Source of the DNA: Phormidesmis priestleyi Ana
GTDB lineage: Bacteria; Cyanobacteriota; Cyanobacteriia; Phormidesmidales; Phormidesmidaceae
Length of the DNA stretch: 64,000 nucleotides
Reading direction: 5' to 3'
NCBI GenBank assembly: GCA_001314865.1
Contig: LJZR01000003.1
Coordinates: forward strand, 202,463-266,462
Numbering within the stretch: position 1 is the stretch's first letter; each line of letters opens with the position of its first letter. Positions 1-9,017 of this stretch are shown here, piece by piece. The position numbers and the translations under genes were made by a program. The notes beneath the pieces were generated by a model that did not search any database, had not been told where the DNA came from, and saw nothing but the letters and a program-made list of their open reading frames with translations.

Positions 1-990
1 TTGAATGCCAGAGTGCTCCGATTTGAGCGGCAGTCAGTGATTATGGCCGTCAGCAGTGGACTAGGGCAGCCCGACACCGAAGCCGAGTTGCTCAAGCGCG
101 ATCAGCTACCCAACGACAACTATCGGGCTAATGCCACCTTCCGAGTCGCCCTCAAAAGAGTGTCAGAAGGATCTCACCGAGGCCCTCAGCTATTGGTTTC
201 TAGAGCCGATGCCAGCCTAGTCGTGGAGCTATTTTCTAACGAAGTTCCTGAGATTGAAGATGAAGTCGTGCGGATTGTGGCCGTTGCTCGTGAGGCCAAC
301 CCCCCTTCCCGTTCGGTGGGCCCGCGCACTAAGATCGCAGTAGATACCGTAGAGAGTGACGTAGATCCTGTAGGGGCCTGTATTGGTGCGCGAGGTTCAC
401 GCATTCAGGTCGTCGTCAATGAGCTACGCGGCGAAAAAATTGATGTCATTCGTTGGTCTCCCGATCCTTCCACTTATATTTCTAATGCGTTGAGTCCAGC
501 GCGCGTTGACGAAGTACGGTTAATGGATCCTGAAGGGCGACAAGCGCATGTGCTCGTGCCCGAAGATCAGCTCAGCCTAGCGATTGGCAAGGAAGGACAA
601 AACGTTCGGCTAGCGGCCAGACTCACCGGCTGGAAAATAGACATCAAAGACTCAGCCAAGTATGACTATGACGCTGAGAATGAAAAAGCGGCTGAAATCG
701 CAGAAACCCGACGAATTGCAGCAGAAGCTGCTGAAAGAGCCGCCGCTGAAGAAGCCGCTGAAATTGCCGAAGCCGAAGAATGGAAAGCTAAGGCCAGAGC
801 AGCGGCTGAGGCTAGGGCGGCTGCCGAAGCTGAAGCGGCGGCCTTAGCCGCTGAAAGCGCACCCCCCGAAGAGATAGAAGAGGATGACGACGAGCCGACG
901 CCGGAGGAGATCGCTGAAGCTGAAGAATGGAGGGCCAAGGCCAGAGCAGCGGCTGAAGCCAAAGCCGCCGCCGCTAAAAAGGCTAAGTAG
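1..990 (+). CDS. nusA: Transcription termination/antitermination factor NusA (5' partial)
   Basis: NusA binds RNA polymerase and nascent RNA and modulates pausing, termination and antitermination. The reading frame is open at base 1, so the N-terminal polymerase-binding domain and part of S1 lie outside the window; the TTG at base 1 is not the real start. Visible parts are the end of an S1 domain (about residues 45-95), a first KH domain with a GARGSRI loop near residue 130, and a second KH domain with [12 protein letters not shown] near residues 193-204. The last 110 residues are Ala/Glu-rich, with two copies of an EIAEAEEW segment, as in other cyanobacterial NusA proteins that lack the proteobacterial C-terminal repeats. 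ylxR follows after 35 bp, the classic nusA-ylxR-infB order. Confidence 0.95.
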   Translation: MNARVLRFERQSVIMAVSSGLGQPDTEAELLKRDQLPNDNYRANATFRVALKRVSEGSHRGPQLLVSRADASLVVELFSNEVPEIEDEVVRIVAVAREANPPSRSVGPRTKIAVDTVESDVDPVGACIGARGSRIQVVVNELRGEKIDVIRWSPDPSTYISNALSPARVDEVRLMDPEGRQAHVLVPEDQLSLAIGKEGQNVRLAARLTGWKIDIKDSAKYDYDAENEKAAEIAETRRIAAEAAERAAAEEAAEIAEAEEWKAKARAAAEARAAAEAEAAALAAESAPPEEIEEDDDEPTPEEIAEAEEWRAKARAAAEAKAAAAKKAK

Positions 991-1025
991 CCTACTTTAT
1001 AGCTGTTGAAACACGACTCACCAAC

Positions 1026-1292
1026 ATGCCAGAAAAAAATCATCGGCTATGTATTAGCTGTCGAACAGTGGTTCATCGAGATCGGCTTTGGCGAATTGTT
1101 CGCACCTTTCCTGATCATCAGATTCAGCTAGATTCGGGTATGGGCCGTTCGGCCTATGTCTGTCCGAGTATGGAATGCATTCAATTAGCGCAAAAGAAAA
1201 ATCGTTTAGGCCGGGTGCTGCGATCGCCTATCCCGGCAGAACTCTTCCATCAGCTAGAGAGTCGTTTACTCAAAAACGTTGAAAATAGATAA
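1026..1292 (+). CDS. ylxR: YlxR family (DUF448) RNA-binding protein
   Basis: Small 88-residue protein of the YlxR family. In Bacillus the homologue (also called RnpM) binds RNA and modulates RNase P; that function is known from the family, not seen here. Family signatures are present: an N-terminal CISCR motif (Cys9 and Cys12), a basic stretch, GRSAYVCPS near residue 42, and a further Cys near residue 51. The ATG lies 35 bp after the nusA stop, and the gene sits between nusA and infB, the conserved location. No strong Shine-Dalgarno sequence is seen, suggesting translation coupled to nusA. Confidence 0.9.
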   Translation: MPEKNHRLCISCRTVVHRDRLWRIVRTFPDHQIQLDSGMGRSAYVCPSMECIQLAQKKNRLGRVLRSPIPAELFHQLESRLLKNVENR

Positions 1293-1650
1293 GCTAAAAT
1301 CACACGCGCACCAAACATCGCCGACGGTATATATCCAAGGCTATATATCTATGTTAAGGGTGGTCATTAATTGCCGCTTTACTCTATCCTTAAGAGTCAA
1401 GGCTTTAACTCTAGTGATCAAACACTTAACCCAGCCAAATTTAAGATATGGATCATAAACATGGGTCAAACCCATGGAATAAGCATCATGCTTAAAACGC
1501 CATACTTAAAACATTGGGATGAGAACAGACAAGAACACTGGTGGGATGAAAACACTGGTTAGAACACTAGGAGCCAAGCGTGTTGAGTCAATAAGGGCAA
1601 AAAGTCTTATGTAACACACATTTAAGTTAGTCAGGTTTAAGAGGAAAAGG
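1293..1650. other. 358-bp gap upstream of infB, no convincing gene
   Basis: The space between ylxR and infB is AT-rich. It holds a small perfect hairpin near 1460 (catgggt, loop caa, acccatg) and a repeated 'gaacac(t)..tgg' phrase near 1530-1565. A 63-codon frame from a TTG at 1371 is not recognisable as a protein. The length leaves room for a structured infB leader or an internal promoter, but no specific signal can be assigned. Confidence 0.5.
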
Positions 1651-4600
1651 ATGAACAAGGGCAAAATAAGAATCTACGAGCTATCTAAGGAGTTGGAACT
1701 AGAAAACAGAGACATACTGGCTATCTGCGAAAAGCTAGATATTGCTGTAAAAAGCCACAGCAGCACCATCTCAGAAGAAGAAGCTAATCGCATTAGAGGC
1801 GTTGCTAAAAGCGCCGACTATTCGTCTAGCCCCGCTAAGGCAATTGCACCCAAAGCTAGACCCTCCCGTCCGCCTTCTCCTGGTACCAAACCTATTACTA
1901 AGCCCGTCCGCCCTCGTGAACAGCAAATTTTAGAAATTCGTCGCTATCCTCGGGCAGCCACACCGCCCGAAGAAGTGAGCCCAGCTGCTGCGCCACCTGC
2001 TACTGCAATGGCCCCCACAGCACCAGCAAATAAGCCCGCCATGCCACCCACAAGTCCAGATGGCAGAAAATCATCGGGTAATGGTGATGGTGAAGCTAGT
2101 CTGACTGCTAGCGGTGTAGCTGATAAATTCAATGTCAGTAGCAACAGCGCCCCTAGCGCTAGTAGCCCTGTTACCTTAGCAGGACCGCCTGCTCGGCCTT
2201 CAGCGACTCGTCCAGCTGCTCAGATCAGCAATGCCGTTGTTGCCAAGCCAGCGGCGGCTAGCCCGGTCGAAATTACGCCGGTTCGCGAACCGGTGAAGCC
2301 CGCTATTGTGCGTCAGCCTGAGAAAATCGTTACGACTTCTGGCGCAACGCGTCCAGGGCAGCTGAAGCCCAGATTAGTGGAGCCGCCTTCTCGCCCTACC
2401 ACACCTTCGGGCAGAGCTGCTGCAGGCAGAAGCGAGGGGGAATCTAGCTCAGATGACGCCAATCGCGCCGCGAAGCCTGTACTAAAACGCGATCGCTCAG
2501 CTGGCAGTGAAAGACCCACTGAAGGAAGAGAGCGTCCTGCCCGGCCTTCGCCTGGAGGCTCCGCTGCACCGCCAGCACCGGCCAAGCAGGTAACTGAACT
2601 ACGACGTCCTCCTTCACGGACTGAAGCCCTTGAAAGTAGCAGCGCCGACTCGGATGATGGTGATGATGATGGCGCATTCTCCGATCCTTCTCTAGAGCTG
2701 CGACGCCCGACACCGCCGCGTCCGCCTAAGCGCCGGGATCGACCGGAGGGTGACGAAGAAGAAGAAGAAATGCGGCCCAAAAAGGTTGCTAAAACCAAGC
2801 GTCAGCGCGTCATCGTTGAGGATGACGAAGACTTTGATGACCTGGAATCGAATAGTGCTGAGGTTTCACTGGCGCAGATTTCTCTGTCGCTGATGCGTCC
2901 GCCTAAGCCTAAAGGGCAGCGACAAGCGAAGCCAGCGCCCACCACCAAAAAGACAAAGACGCGATCGCCTTCCCGGCGAGAGCGGCGTGAACGTCGCCAG
3001 GAGGTCGCTCCTGAAAAGCCGGAAATGATTGTTCTCACTGGCGGGATCAGTGTTCATGATCTAGCCGATCAGCTGGCAGTCCCTCAGACCGAGATTATCA
3101 AGCTGCTCTTCTTTAAAGGCATCGCGACCAACGTTAACCAAACGCTGGATATGCCCACCGCTGAAATGGTGGCCGAAGAGTTTGGCGTAGAGTCTGTTAC
3201 CGCCGAAGAAGCGCCAGAAGCTCGGAAGGTCACCACAATGGTGGGCGCAGAAGATGCTGATGCCCTACAGCCAAGGCCTCCTGTCGTTACGATCATGGGC
3301 CATGTTGACCATGGTAAAACCAGCCTGCTTGACTACATTCGCCAGGCAAAAGTCACTGAAGGTGAGGCGGGCGGCATTACGCAGCATATTGGTGCGTATC
3401 ATGTTGACCTCCAGTCGAATCCATATAGCGATCGCAAGTCTGGCCAAATTGTGTTTTTAGACACGCCAGGTCACGAAGCATTTACCGCTATGCGAGCACG
3501 AGGCACCCGAGTCACAGACATCGCCATTTTGGTGGTGGCCGCTGATGACGGTGTGCGACCTCAGACGATTGAGGCGATTAGCCATGCCAAGGCAGCAGGT
3601 GTGCCGATTGTGGTTGCCATCAACAAAATCGACAAAGAAGCGGCCAACCCCGACCGGGTGAAGCAAGAGCTGATGGAATACGAGCTGGTGCCTGAGGAGT
3701 ACGGCGGCGATACGATTATGGTGCCCGTCAGTGCGATTACTGGCGAGAACGTAGACACCATCTTAGAAATGCTGCTGCTGGTTTCTGAAGTGGAAGATTT
3801 GCAGGCGAATCCCGATAGGCTCGCTCGCGGAACCGTAATCGAAGCGCATTTAGACAAGGCTAGAGGCCCAGTCGCCACGCTGTTGGTTCAAAACGGAACA
3901 CTCAAGATTGGTGATGCCTTTGCGGCAGGCCCTGTATTTGGCCGAGTTAAGGCAATGGTAGATGACCGGGGCAACCGTTCCCTACAAGCTACGCCGTCTT
4001 TTGCAGTCGAAGTCCTGGGCTTGAACGATGTGCCCCCAGCAGGCGAAGAGTTCGAGGTGTACAGCGAAGAGCGGGATGCCAGAGCTGCTGCTGACCGAAA
4101 GGCCATTGAACAGCGTCAGTCTCGCTTGCAGCAAACGATGGCGTCGCGTCGCGTTACGCTGAACTCTTTGTCAGAGCAGGCGAAAGAGGGCGATCTCAAG
4201 GAACTGAATCTGATTTTGAAAGCAGATGTACAGGGATCGCTCGAAGCGATTCTTGGCTCCTTGCAGCAGTTGCCCCAAAATGAGGTGCAAATTCGCGTGC
4301 TGATGGCTGCTCCGGGTGAAGTGAGTGAGACAGATGTTGACTTGGCCGCTGCGAGTGGCGCAGTCATCATTGCCTTTAACACGACCCTTGCCTCAGGTGC
4401 GCGGCAGTCGGCCGACAACTTGGGCGTAGATGTACAGGACTACGACATTATCTATAAGCTGCTAGAAGATATCGAAGGGGCGATGGAAGGTCTCTTAGAG
4501 CCAGAAATGGTTGAAGAGCCTTTGGGTAAGGTCGAAGTTCGAGCTGTGTTCCCGGTTCGCAAGGGTACAGTGGCTGGTTGCTACGTGCTGTCGGGCAAGG

Positions 4601-4815
4601 TGACTCGTAATTGTAGGGTGCGGGTTATGCGTGGCGAAGAGAATGTCTACGAAGGCAATTTGGATTCGCTCAAGCGCATGAAGGATGACTCGAAAGAAGT
4701 TGCAGCAGGCTTTGAATGCGGTATAGCCGTTGGTGGCTTTAACGATTGGAAGGAAGGCGACATTATTAACGCCTTCAAGCTAATCTCTCAGCGCCGGACG
4801 CTAGCACCTGCATAA
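1651..4815 (+). CDS. infB: Translation initiation factor IF-2
   Basis: IF-2 is the GTPase that brings initiator tRNA to the 30S subunit and promotes subunit joining. The protein has 1054 residues, typical of the long cyanobacterial form. An IF2_N domain (residues 1-50, starting [15 protein letters not shown]) is followed by about 400 residues of Pro/Ala/Arg-rich linker, a second IF2_N-like segment (about 455-510), the G domain with GHVDHGKT at 550-557, DTPGH at 604-608 and NKID at 658-661, then domains II-IV. The start is an ATG with gagg 6 nt upstream. The linker is of very low complexity and throws up long spurious frames on the other strand. An initiator tRNA-Met gene lies elsewhere in this window (54.3 kb). 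Confidence 0.97.
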   Translation: MNKGKIRIYELSKELELENRDILAICEKLDIAVKSHSSTISEEEANRIRGVAKSADYSSSPAKAIAPKARPSRPPSPGTKPITKPVRPREQQILEIRRYPRAATPPEEVSPAAAPPATAMAPTAPANKPAMPPTSPDGRKSSGNGDGEASLTASGVADKFNVSSNSAPSASSPVTLAGPPARPSATRPAAQISNAVVAKPAAASPVEITPVREPVKPAIVRQPEKIVTTSGATRPGQLKPRLVEPPSRPTTPSGRAAAGRSEGESSSDDANRAAKPVLKRDRSAGSERPTEGRERPARPSPGGSAAPPAPAKQVTELRRPPSRTEALESSSADSDDGDDDGAFSDPSLELRRPTPPRPPKRRDRPEGDEEEEEMRPKKVAKTKRQRVIVEDDEDFDDLESNSAEVSLAQISLSLMRPPKPKGQRQAKPAPTTKKTKTRSPSRRERRERRQEVAPEKPEMIVLTGGISVHDLADQLAVPQTEIIKLLFFKGIATNVNQTLDMPTAEMVAEEFGVESVTAEEAPEARKVTTMVGAEDADALQPRPPVVTIMGHVDHGKTSLLDYIRQAKVTEGEAGGITQHIGAYHVDLQSNPYSDRKSGQIVFLDTPGHEAFTAMRARGTRVTDIAILVVAADDGVRPQTIEAISHAKAAGVPIVVAINKIDKEAANPDRVKQELMEYELVPEEYGGDTIMVPVSAITGENVDTILEMLLLVSEVEDLQANPDRLARGTVIEAHLDKARGPVATLLVQNGTLKIGDAFAAGPVFGRVKAMVDDRGNRSLQATPSFAVEVLGLNDVPPAGEEFEVYSEERDARAAADRKAIEQRQSRLQQTMASRRVTLNSLSEQAKEGDLKELNLILKADVQGSLEAILGSLQQLPQNEVQIRVLMAAPGEVSETDVDLAAASGAVIIAFNTTLASGARQSADNLGVDVQDYDIIYKLLEDIEGAMEGLLEPEMVEEPLGKVEVRAVFPVRKGTVAGCYVLSGKVTRNCRVRVMRGEENVYEGNLDSLKRMKDDSKEVAAGFECGIAVGGFNDWKEGDIINAFKLISQRRTLAPA

Positions 4816-4863
4816 CGCCTTGATGGCGGCTTGACTGGCGAAATAACCTATATTTGTCTCGGA

Positions 4864-4883
4864 GGGCGCAAAGTTTTGCGCCC
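4864..4883 (+). other. Short hairpin between infB and the downstream membrane protein gene
   Basis: Perfect inverted repeat gggcgcaaa / tttgcgccc with a 2-nt centre (in practice a shorter stem with a larger loop). No U-run follows, so it is not a clear terminator. It may stabilise the upstream mRNA end or attenuate read-through. Confidence 0.45.
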
Positions 4884-4905
4884 CGACGGGAGGCATTTCT
4901 GAGCG

Positions 4906-5700
4906 ATGATTAAATTACAGTCGGATCGCTATTTATGGGTACATTTTGCTGGGCTCGCAGCGGTGCCTTTGCTACTTGATACTTGCTTGGCAGGGTTGGC
5001 TTCGGCTGGCCCTGCTTTTGGCTATCCGGCGGCGGGAAGCTTGTCTTTTTGGGCGATCGCACTCATCGGCATTGTGCCTCCCCTGTGGATGCAGCTAGCA
5101 AAGCCGTTCTATGTTTTTAGTTTGCCACCCTTGGCACTAAAGCCAACTGAGCTGACAGACGATCAGCGGCGCTGCTTACAGCTTTTGAAGTCTGTTCAAA
5201 TCAAGGTCATCTCTGTGGCAGTCTCAGCTCTGTCTTTTGGGGTGCTGTGGCAGCTGTATAAAAAATTGCCTCAAGTGGCGCCGGTGCTAACGCCAACAGC
5301 TGGCGTGATTGTGGCGATCGCATCGTTCTTTTTTGCCTGTCTGTTTTTACAAATTTCTGTGAGTGCGGGGCGATCGCTCTTAGTAGATGCCGATACGTTG
5401 CAGCGCGTGAAGCCGGTTAAAAAGGATGCGATCGCCGCCGACTTTTTAATCTTAGGACTGCTGCATGTGAGGAAATTACTGCCCCTGCCACCGGCCGAGG
5501 CCGAGACAGTCACAAAAAAAGCGTCTCCACAAGCATCTTCTATAGAAGCGTCTTTTACAGAAGCGTCTTTTACAGAAGTGCTCCCTATAGAAGCGCCTGC
5601 AAAACAAAAACAGAGCGATGACATTCCCAGCACTACCATCGGTAGCGAACAAGAACAAGCGGTTGTGATATCAGAAGATACGGATCTTTTGCTGGAATAG
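4906..5700 (+). CDS. Cyanobacterial low-complexity-tail membrane protein
   Basis: 264 residues with about four hydrophobic segments (roughly residues 10-32, 45-65, 93-115 and 128-155) followed by a hydrophilic C-terminal tail. The tail contains a 15-nt in-frame repeat (ASFTE units, about residues 212-231). The DNA context, directly after infB, and the architecture match a family of unknown function annotated in cyanobacteria as 'low-complexity tail membrane protein'. The ATG has gggagg 12 nt upstream. It probably resides in the plasma or thylakoid membrane; no enzyme motif is visible. Family assignment is from memory of this context. Confidence 0.75.
   Translation: MIKLQSDRYLWVHFAGLAAVPLLLDTCLAGLASAGPAFGYPAAGSLSFWAIALIGIVPPLWMQLAKPFYVFSLPPLALKPTELTDDQRRCLQLLKSVQIKVISVAVSALSFGVLWQLYKKLPQVAPVLTPTAGVIVAIASFFFACLFLQISVSAGRSLLVDADTLQRVKPVKKDAIAADFLILGLLHVRKLLPLPPAEAETVTKKASPQASSIEASFTEASFTEVLPIEAPAKQKQSDDIPSTTIGSEQEQAVVISEDTDLLLE
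5541..5600 (+). repeat. In-frame 15-nt tandem repeat, 4 units
   Basis: Units resembling tatagaagcgtcttt at 5541, 5556, 5571 (degenerate) and 5586. The unit length keeps the reading frame of the membrane-protein tail. Confidence 0.85.
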
Positions 5701-5826
5701 GCTAAATGGTGGCAACTAATACATCCAGTCTGATGAGCTTAAGCTATCCTTTAAAAACTCACGTGGACTTGTGACAGCCTTGAATCGGCTAGATTATTTT
5801 GCAGGTTCTTTAATTTGGAGGTCTCA

Positions 5827-6021
5827 ATGGCAAATCTATCGTCTGCTAGCCATGCTGCTCAGGATTCTGAACTGTGGCAAAGTTTAAAGAATGCGATCGC
5901 GGCTAGCTCCGGCTACCAAAGCTGGCGAGCTGAACAGCTCAAAGCAATTACAACCACCATTTCAGACGAGCAGCTGGTGCGTCTGTATCTGCGCGATACG
6001 CTAGAGACACTCGCCTACTAA
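5827..6021 (+). CDS. Small conserved cyanobacterial protein, unknown function
   Basis: 64 residues beginning MANLSSASHAAQDSELWQ and ending DTLETLAY. The ATG at 5827 has a strong ggaggt 4 nt upstream (5817-5822), so the longer frame from 5815 is not used. The sequence looks like a small helical protein; short proteins of this type (LWQSLKNAIAASSG... and YLRDTLETLAY) occur widely in cyanobacteria without a known role. An independent terminator follows. Confidence 0.7.
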   Translation: MANLSSASHAAQDSELWQSLKNAIAASSGYQSWRAEQLKAITTTISDEQLVRLYLRDTLETLAY

Positions 6022-6059
6022 CCTTCTGAAATTCTTCTGTATTAACTGTTCTCATCAGG

Positions 6060-6105
6060 ACAAAATTAGCTTTACAAAAATGAATGTAAGGCTAATTTTG
6101 TTTTG
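6060..6105 (+). terminator. Rho-independent terminator after the small protein gene
   Basis: Left arm acaaaattagc..ttaca and right arm tgtaa..gctaattttgt form a long stem with one small internal mismatch and an AT-rich loop, followed by a T-rich run at 6097-6104. It lies 39 bp after the stop of the 64-residue gene. Confidence 0.8.
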
Positions 6106-6179
6106 AGCGTACTGTTTTTCCGAAAACGTAAAATCATGACAGTTTTTTGATGGGACGAAATCTATGATCTCATCCCTTT

Positions 6180-6659
6180 TTTATTAGTGGCAAGTACTCC
6201 CCCAACGATTGGATGCGCCCCATTGCGCCGAGCGAAATCAGGCTCACTGCTAACGATATTCTCAGTGAATACAAAGCGCAGCAAGGCCAAAGCGCAGCAA
6301 AAGGCGTCGAACGCGGGTTTCGATTCCTCAAAGACCCTTTATTTTTCGCCTCCAGCGTCTTTCTCAAATTCTCTGAGCGCATTATGGCACTCGCGATGAT
6401 CATGGTGCTGTGTTTGTTGGTCTACAACTTGGGAGAGCGTCAGCTCCGACAAGGCTTAAGCGCCGCTCATCAGTACGTTCCGAATCAATTGGGAGAACCC
6501 ACTCAAACGCCGACCCTGCGTTGGGTCTTTCAGTCCTTCATGGCCATTCACCTCGTCACCATTTATGGACAAGGGCAGGTTCTAAACCGACATGAAAATC
6601 ATCGGAAAATGCTCCGGTTTCTGGGGTCTGCCGCTCAGGAGTACTACTTGCTATGTTGA
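6180..6659 (+). pseudogene. Remnant of an IS1634-like (DUF4277-type) transposase, C-terminal part only
   Basis: The frame (continuous from before 6213 to 6659) encodes the C-terminal region of a DDE transposase of the cyanobacterial IS1634/IS4-like group. Recognisable phrases are GFRFLKDPLFFASSVF, ERIMALAMIMVLCLLVYNLG, TLRWVFQSFMAIHLV and LRFLGSAAQEYY. Only about 140 residues survive of a family normally over 500, with no catalytic N-terminal two thirds. No complete terminal inverted repeats were found, and the left edge (about 6175-6200) is estimated. It is a decayed element and cannot transpose by itself. Confidence 0.75.
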
Positions 6660-6729
6660 CTCTGACTTTATTCTGATTGTGACGGTTGAAAGGGCGGAAT
6701 GTCGGTTTATTATCCCAGAGGGAGGATAT

Positions 6730-7158
6730 ATGCACGCTGTAATTTATGACGGCAACTGCAATCTCTGTGTCACGTTGGTTCAGCTACTCGAAAAGCTCGA
6801 CCAGGGCGAGCGATTTAGCTATGTGCCGATGCAAGATGAGCAAACGCTCAAGCAATTTGAGGTGACGGCTACTGACTGTGAGCAAGGGATGCTGCTCATT
6901 GAGCTCAATGCGGAAGGAACCTCTCAGCAGCATCGTTGGCAGGGAAGTGATGCTGCTGAAGAGATTGGGCGTTTGCTACCGATGGGGGCTATGTTTGTGC
7001 AAGCCTATCGGGCGATCCCAGGGGCTAAACCGACGGGAGATAAAGCCTATGAGTTTATTCGCGACAATCGGTATGGCCTATTTGGTAAGCGCCCTCAAAC
7101 CTATGAGTCAGGGTATGCTTGCGCTGATGGCAGCTGTACTACGGCCCTGAAAAAATAA
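6730..7158 (+). CDS. DCC family thiol-disulfide oxidoreductase-like protein (DUF393)
   Basis: 142 residues starting MHAVIYDGNCNLC, which carries the family hallmark DGxCxxC (Asp7, Cys10, Cys13). The DCC/YuxK family is predicted to have a thioredoxin-like fold with redox-active cysteines; substrates are unknown. The ATG at 6730 is preceded by ggagg 4 nt upstream; the frame open upstream runs into transposase debris and is not part of the gene. Two further cysteines lie near the C terminus (YACADGSC). The 3' end overlaps the convergent DUF3143 gene by 20 bp. Confidence 0.85.
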   Translation: MHAVIYDGNCNLCVTLVQLLEKLDQGERFSYVPMQDEQTLKQFEVTATDCEQGMLLIELNAEGTSQQHRWQGSDAAEEIGRLLPMGAMFVQAYRAIPGAKPTGDKAYEFIRDNRYGLFGKRPQTYESGYACADGSCTTALKK

Positions 7159-7399
7159 CTTCTTCTAAGTCGCTGCGGCTCAGGGAGTATTTAAAGCTGC
7201 GCTGAACTTTGGAGCCATCGGCGCTGGTGTAGCGAACAATAATTGAGTCAACGTCTAAAAGTAGGTCTGCTGACCAGCTGTCGCGAACGAATGTCCAAAG
7301 GCTAATGTTGTCAGTGGCGCGATCGCCGCCTTGCGCGGTGAGCCAAGCTTCGATTTCGGGAAGAGAGTGACTGTAGAGGGGATTACTTGCGGGAGACAT
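7139..7399 (-). CDS. DUF3143 domain protein
   Basis: 86 residues from the ATG at 7399 (MSPASNPLYSHSLPEIEAWL). The frame opens further upstream, but those residues are low-complexity (a repeated ctgggta phrase at 7405-7440) and unlike the family. DUF3143 is a small cyanobacterial/plastid-lineage domain of unknown function. It is last in a minus-strand cluster after a J-domain protein, an association I recall from other cyanobacteria, suggesting a shared role with the J protein (inference). Its 3' end overlaps the DCC gene. Confidence 0.75.
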   Translation of the reverse strand: MSPASNPLYSHSLPEIEAWLTAQGGDRATDNISLWTFVRDSWSADLLLDVDSIIVRYTSADGSKVQRSFKYSLSRSDLEEVIFSGP

Positions 7400-7476
7400 A
7401 AAGACTGGGTACGACTGGGTACTGGGTAAGTACTGGGTGAATCGGCGGAAAAGGCGGGCTTTGGGCAATGAGGAGC

Positions 7477-7908
7477 CTATGCTTTGGCAAGGCTTAAGAT
7501 AAGCACTAAAAGTAGACAAGCAATAAAGGTAACACCCAGAATAAATAGCGCAAATAACTCTCCGGCAGACAGCGGTCGATCGGTTGGGTCAAGGTAGGCG
7601 CTAGAGGAAAATTTTTCAAATTTTGAGTCGGTTGAGGTGTCGGCTGATATCCGATCGCGCTCCAAAAACGATTGCATGACAGATAGGCGAGAAAACCCTG
7701 ATTTGTAGTCGTAGGTCAGGCGTTTTTCGGGGCTGCTAAGGGTGGCATAGGCTTCGTTTAGGATTTGGAATTTGGGGATGGCGATCGCACTTTCTAGCTC
7801 GGTCGTGTCGGGATGGTACAGCTTACTAAGGTCTCGATAGGCACGGCGAATCTCTTGTACTGAAGCATTAGGCTTAACGCCCAAAATATCGTAGTAACTG
7901 GGTTCCAT
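7477..7908 (-). CDS. Membrane-anchored J-domain (DnaJ-like) protein
   Basis: 143 residues. An N-terminal J domain (residues 3-70) carries the HPD motif at 32-34, needed to stimulate Hsp70/DnaK ATPase. A Ser-rich linker and one C-terminal transmembrane segment (about 115-140) follow. There is no Gly/Phe or zinc-finger region, so this is a class III J protein, probably tethering DnaK to a membrane. Its start is 3 bp after the stop of the YaaW gene, so the two are almost certainly co-transcribed and translationally coupled. Confidence 0.9.
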   Translation of the reverse strand: MEPSYYDILGVKPNASVQEIRRAYRDLSKLYHPDTTELESAIAIPKFQILNEAYATLSSPEKRLTYDYKSGFSRLSVMQSFLERDRISADTSTDSKFEKFSSSAYLDPTDRPLSAGELFALFILGVTFIACLLLVLILSLAKA

Positions 7909-7911
7909 TCG

Positions 7912-8760
7912 CTAGATACAAGCCTCCGTCCAAACCGGTTCACGAGTTAGCCGAATTTGCGCCAGGGTAAAGACCACCGGAATGACGCGACCATAGTTAG
8001 TTGCGATCGCTCGCCAGCCTAAGTCGGCCAGAAACCAGCTCCATAGAGCAGGCCCCAAAAAAGCCATCGCACCGCGCATTGCACCGTAGCGAGCCGAGAC
8101 TGTAATCATATTTTGACTGGCCATTTTTGCAACCGCGCGCGACTGTACCTGCGCCGCCACACTGAGGCCACCTTTTACCAGTGCTTGTGTAGCCACCTGA
8201 TATCGCGCCATATGCAGCGCACACTGCTGAGCAATTTGACGCAGCAGCCAGGGCCGAATCACCGCACTCAAGGCCAACGCACTGCCCCCTTTAGCCAAAA
8301 GCGACAGCGGCTTTTCTTGCAAAATAATCGGCAGCCGCTCAAATTCCTCGGTGCTGGAAATAGCACTATGCAATCGACGCTCTACCAATGCTTTTTCACT
8401 TTTGGGCAGCTGATTCCAAGTTTTTTCGAGCAGGACTAAAAACACCTCCGACTCTAGCTCAACCACGCTTAGCCCTTCATACTGGCGTATCTTGAGGTGG
8501 CGGCATATGCGCAACAACGTTTGGTGATAGCTCACCTGCTGGGTGCGCTGCTGCAATACGCTCAGACCATCAGCGGCCAAATAGCGAAAGCGATTCTCTA
8601 GCAAGGTAATTTGGCGATGGCGATCATACTTGCTCACATCCACCGGCTGCGGCGTACAGAGATAGTCCAACGGGTTGAATTTAGGCTGAAACAACAGCTG
8701 AGTCATCATATGAAGCTCTTCGTCGGTGGCTAGCTCAAGACCACTTCTTAATTCATCCAC
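7912..8760 (-). CDS. YaaW family protein (UPF0174/DUF3944-like)
   Basis: About 282 residues. I chose the GTG at 8760 (MDELRSGLELATDEEL) because this matches the usual start of cyanobacterial YaaW proteins as I know them; a TTG at 8832 would add 24 residues of low plausibility. The C-terminal third is hydrophobic with the family phrase GPALWSWFLADLGWRAIATNYGR (about residues 235-257) and VFTLAQIRLTR near the end. Function is unknown; E. coli YaaW is also uncharacterised. First gene of the YaaW / J-protein / DUF3143 operon. Confidence 0.8.
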   Translation of the reverse strand: MDELRSGLELATDEELHMMTQLLFQPKFNPLDYLCTPQPVDVSKYDRHRQITLLENRFRYLAADGLSVLQQRTQQVSYHQTLLRICRHLKIRQYEGLSVVELESEVFLVLLEKTWNQLPKSEKALVERRLHSAISSTEEFERLPIILQEKPLSLLAKGGSALALSAVIRPWLLRQIAQQCALHMARYQVATQALVKGGLSVAAQVQSRAVAKMASQNMITVSARYGAMRGAMAFLGPALWSWFLADLGWRAIATNYGRVIPVVFTLAQIRLTREPVWTEACI

Positions 8761-9017
8761 GGGATTTACCTGCTGTTTTCTAATAGAAATCTGATGATGT
8801 TCTGACAAAATTCTGACGATATTATTCTGCAATATTTGCTGGCAATATTATTCTGAACACAATATCAACCCTATCTGGCGTGCGCATGAACCCCAAAGCT
8901 GCGTCAGGGTTAGGCGCTAAGCGCATAGGTGACCCTTAGAGCTATCAGGCTACCTCGCTTATTTAACCTATAACTAAGAGATAACTAAATTTAAGTATAA
9001 AAGCAGGCAGGTGGATT

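Noticed and set aside
666-1043. 125-codon minus-strand frame opposite nusA
   Set aside because: Ala/Ser-rich antisense shadow of the Ala/Glu-rich NusA tail.
1371-1562. 63-codon frame from a TTG upstream of infB
   Set aside because: Unusual composition, no ribosome-binding site, no family resemblance; lies in the likely infB leader.
2444-2713. Minus-strand frame with a run of histidines opposite infB
   Set aside because: Product of a repetitive gat/gac run in the infB linker read on the other strand; no other support.
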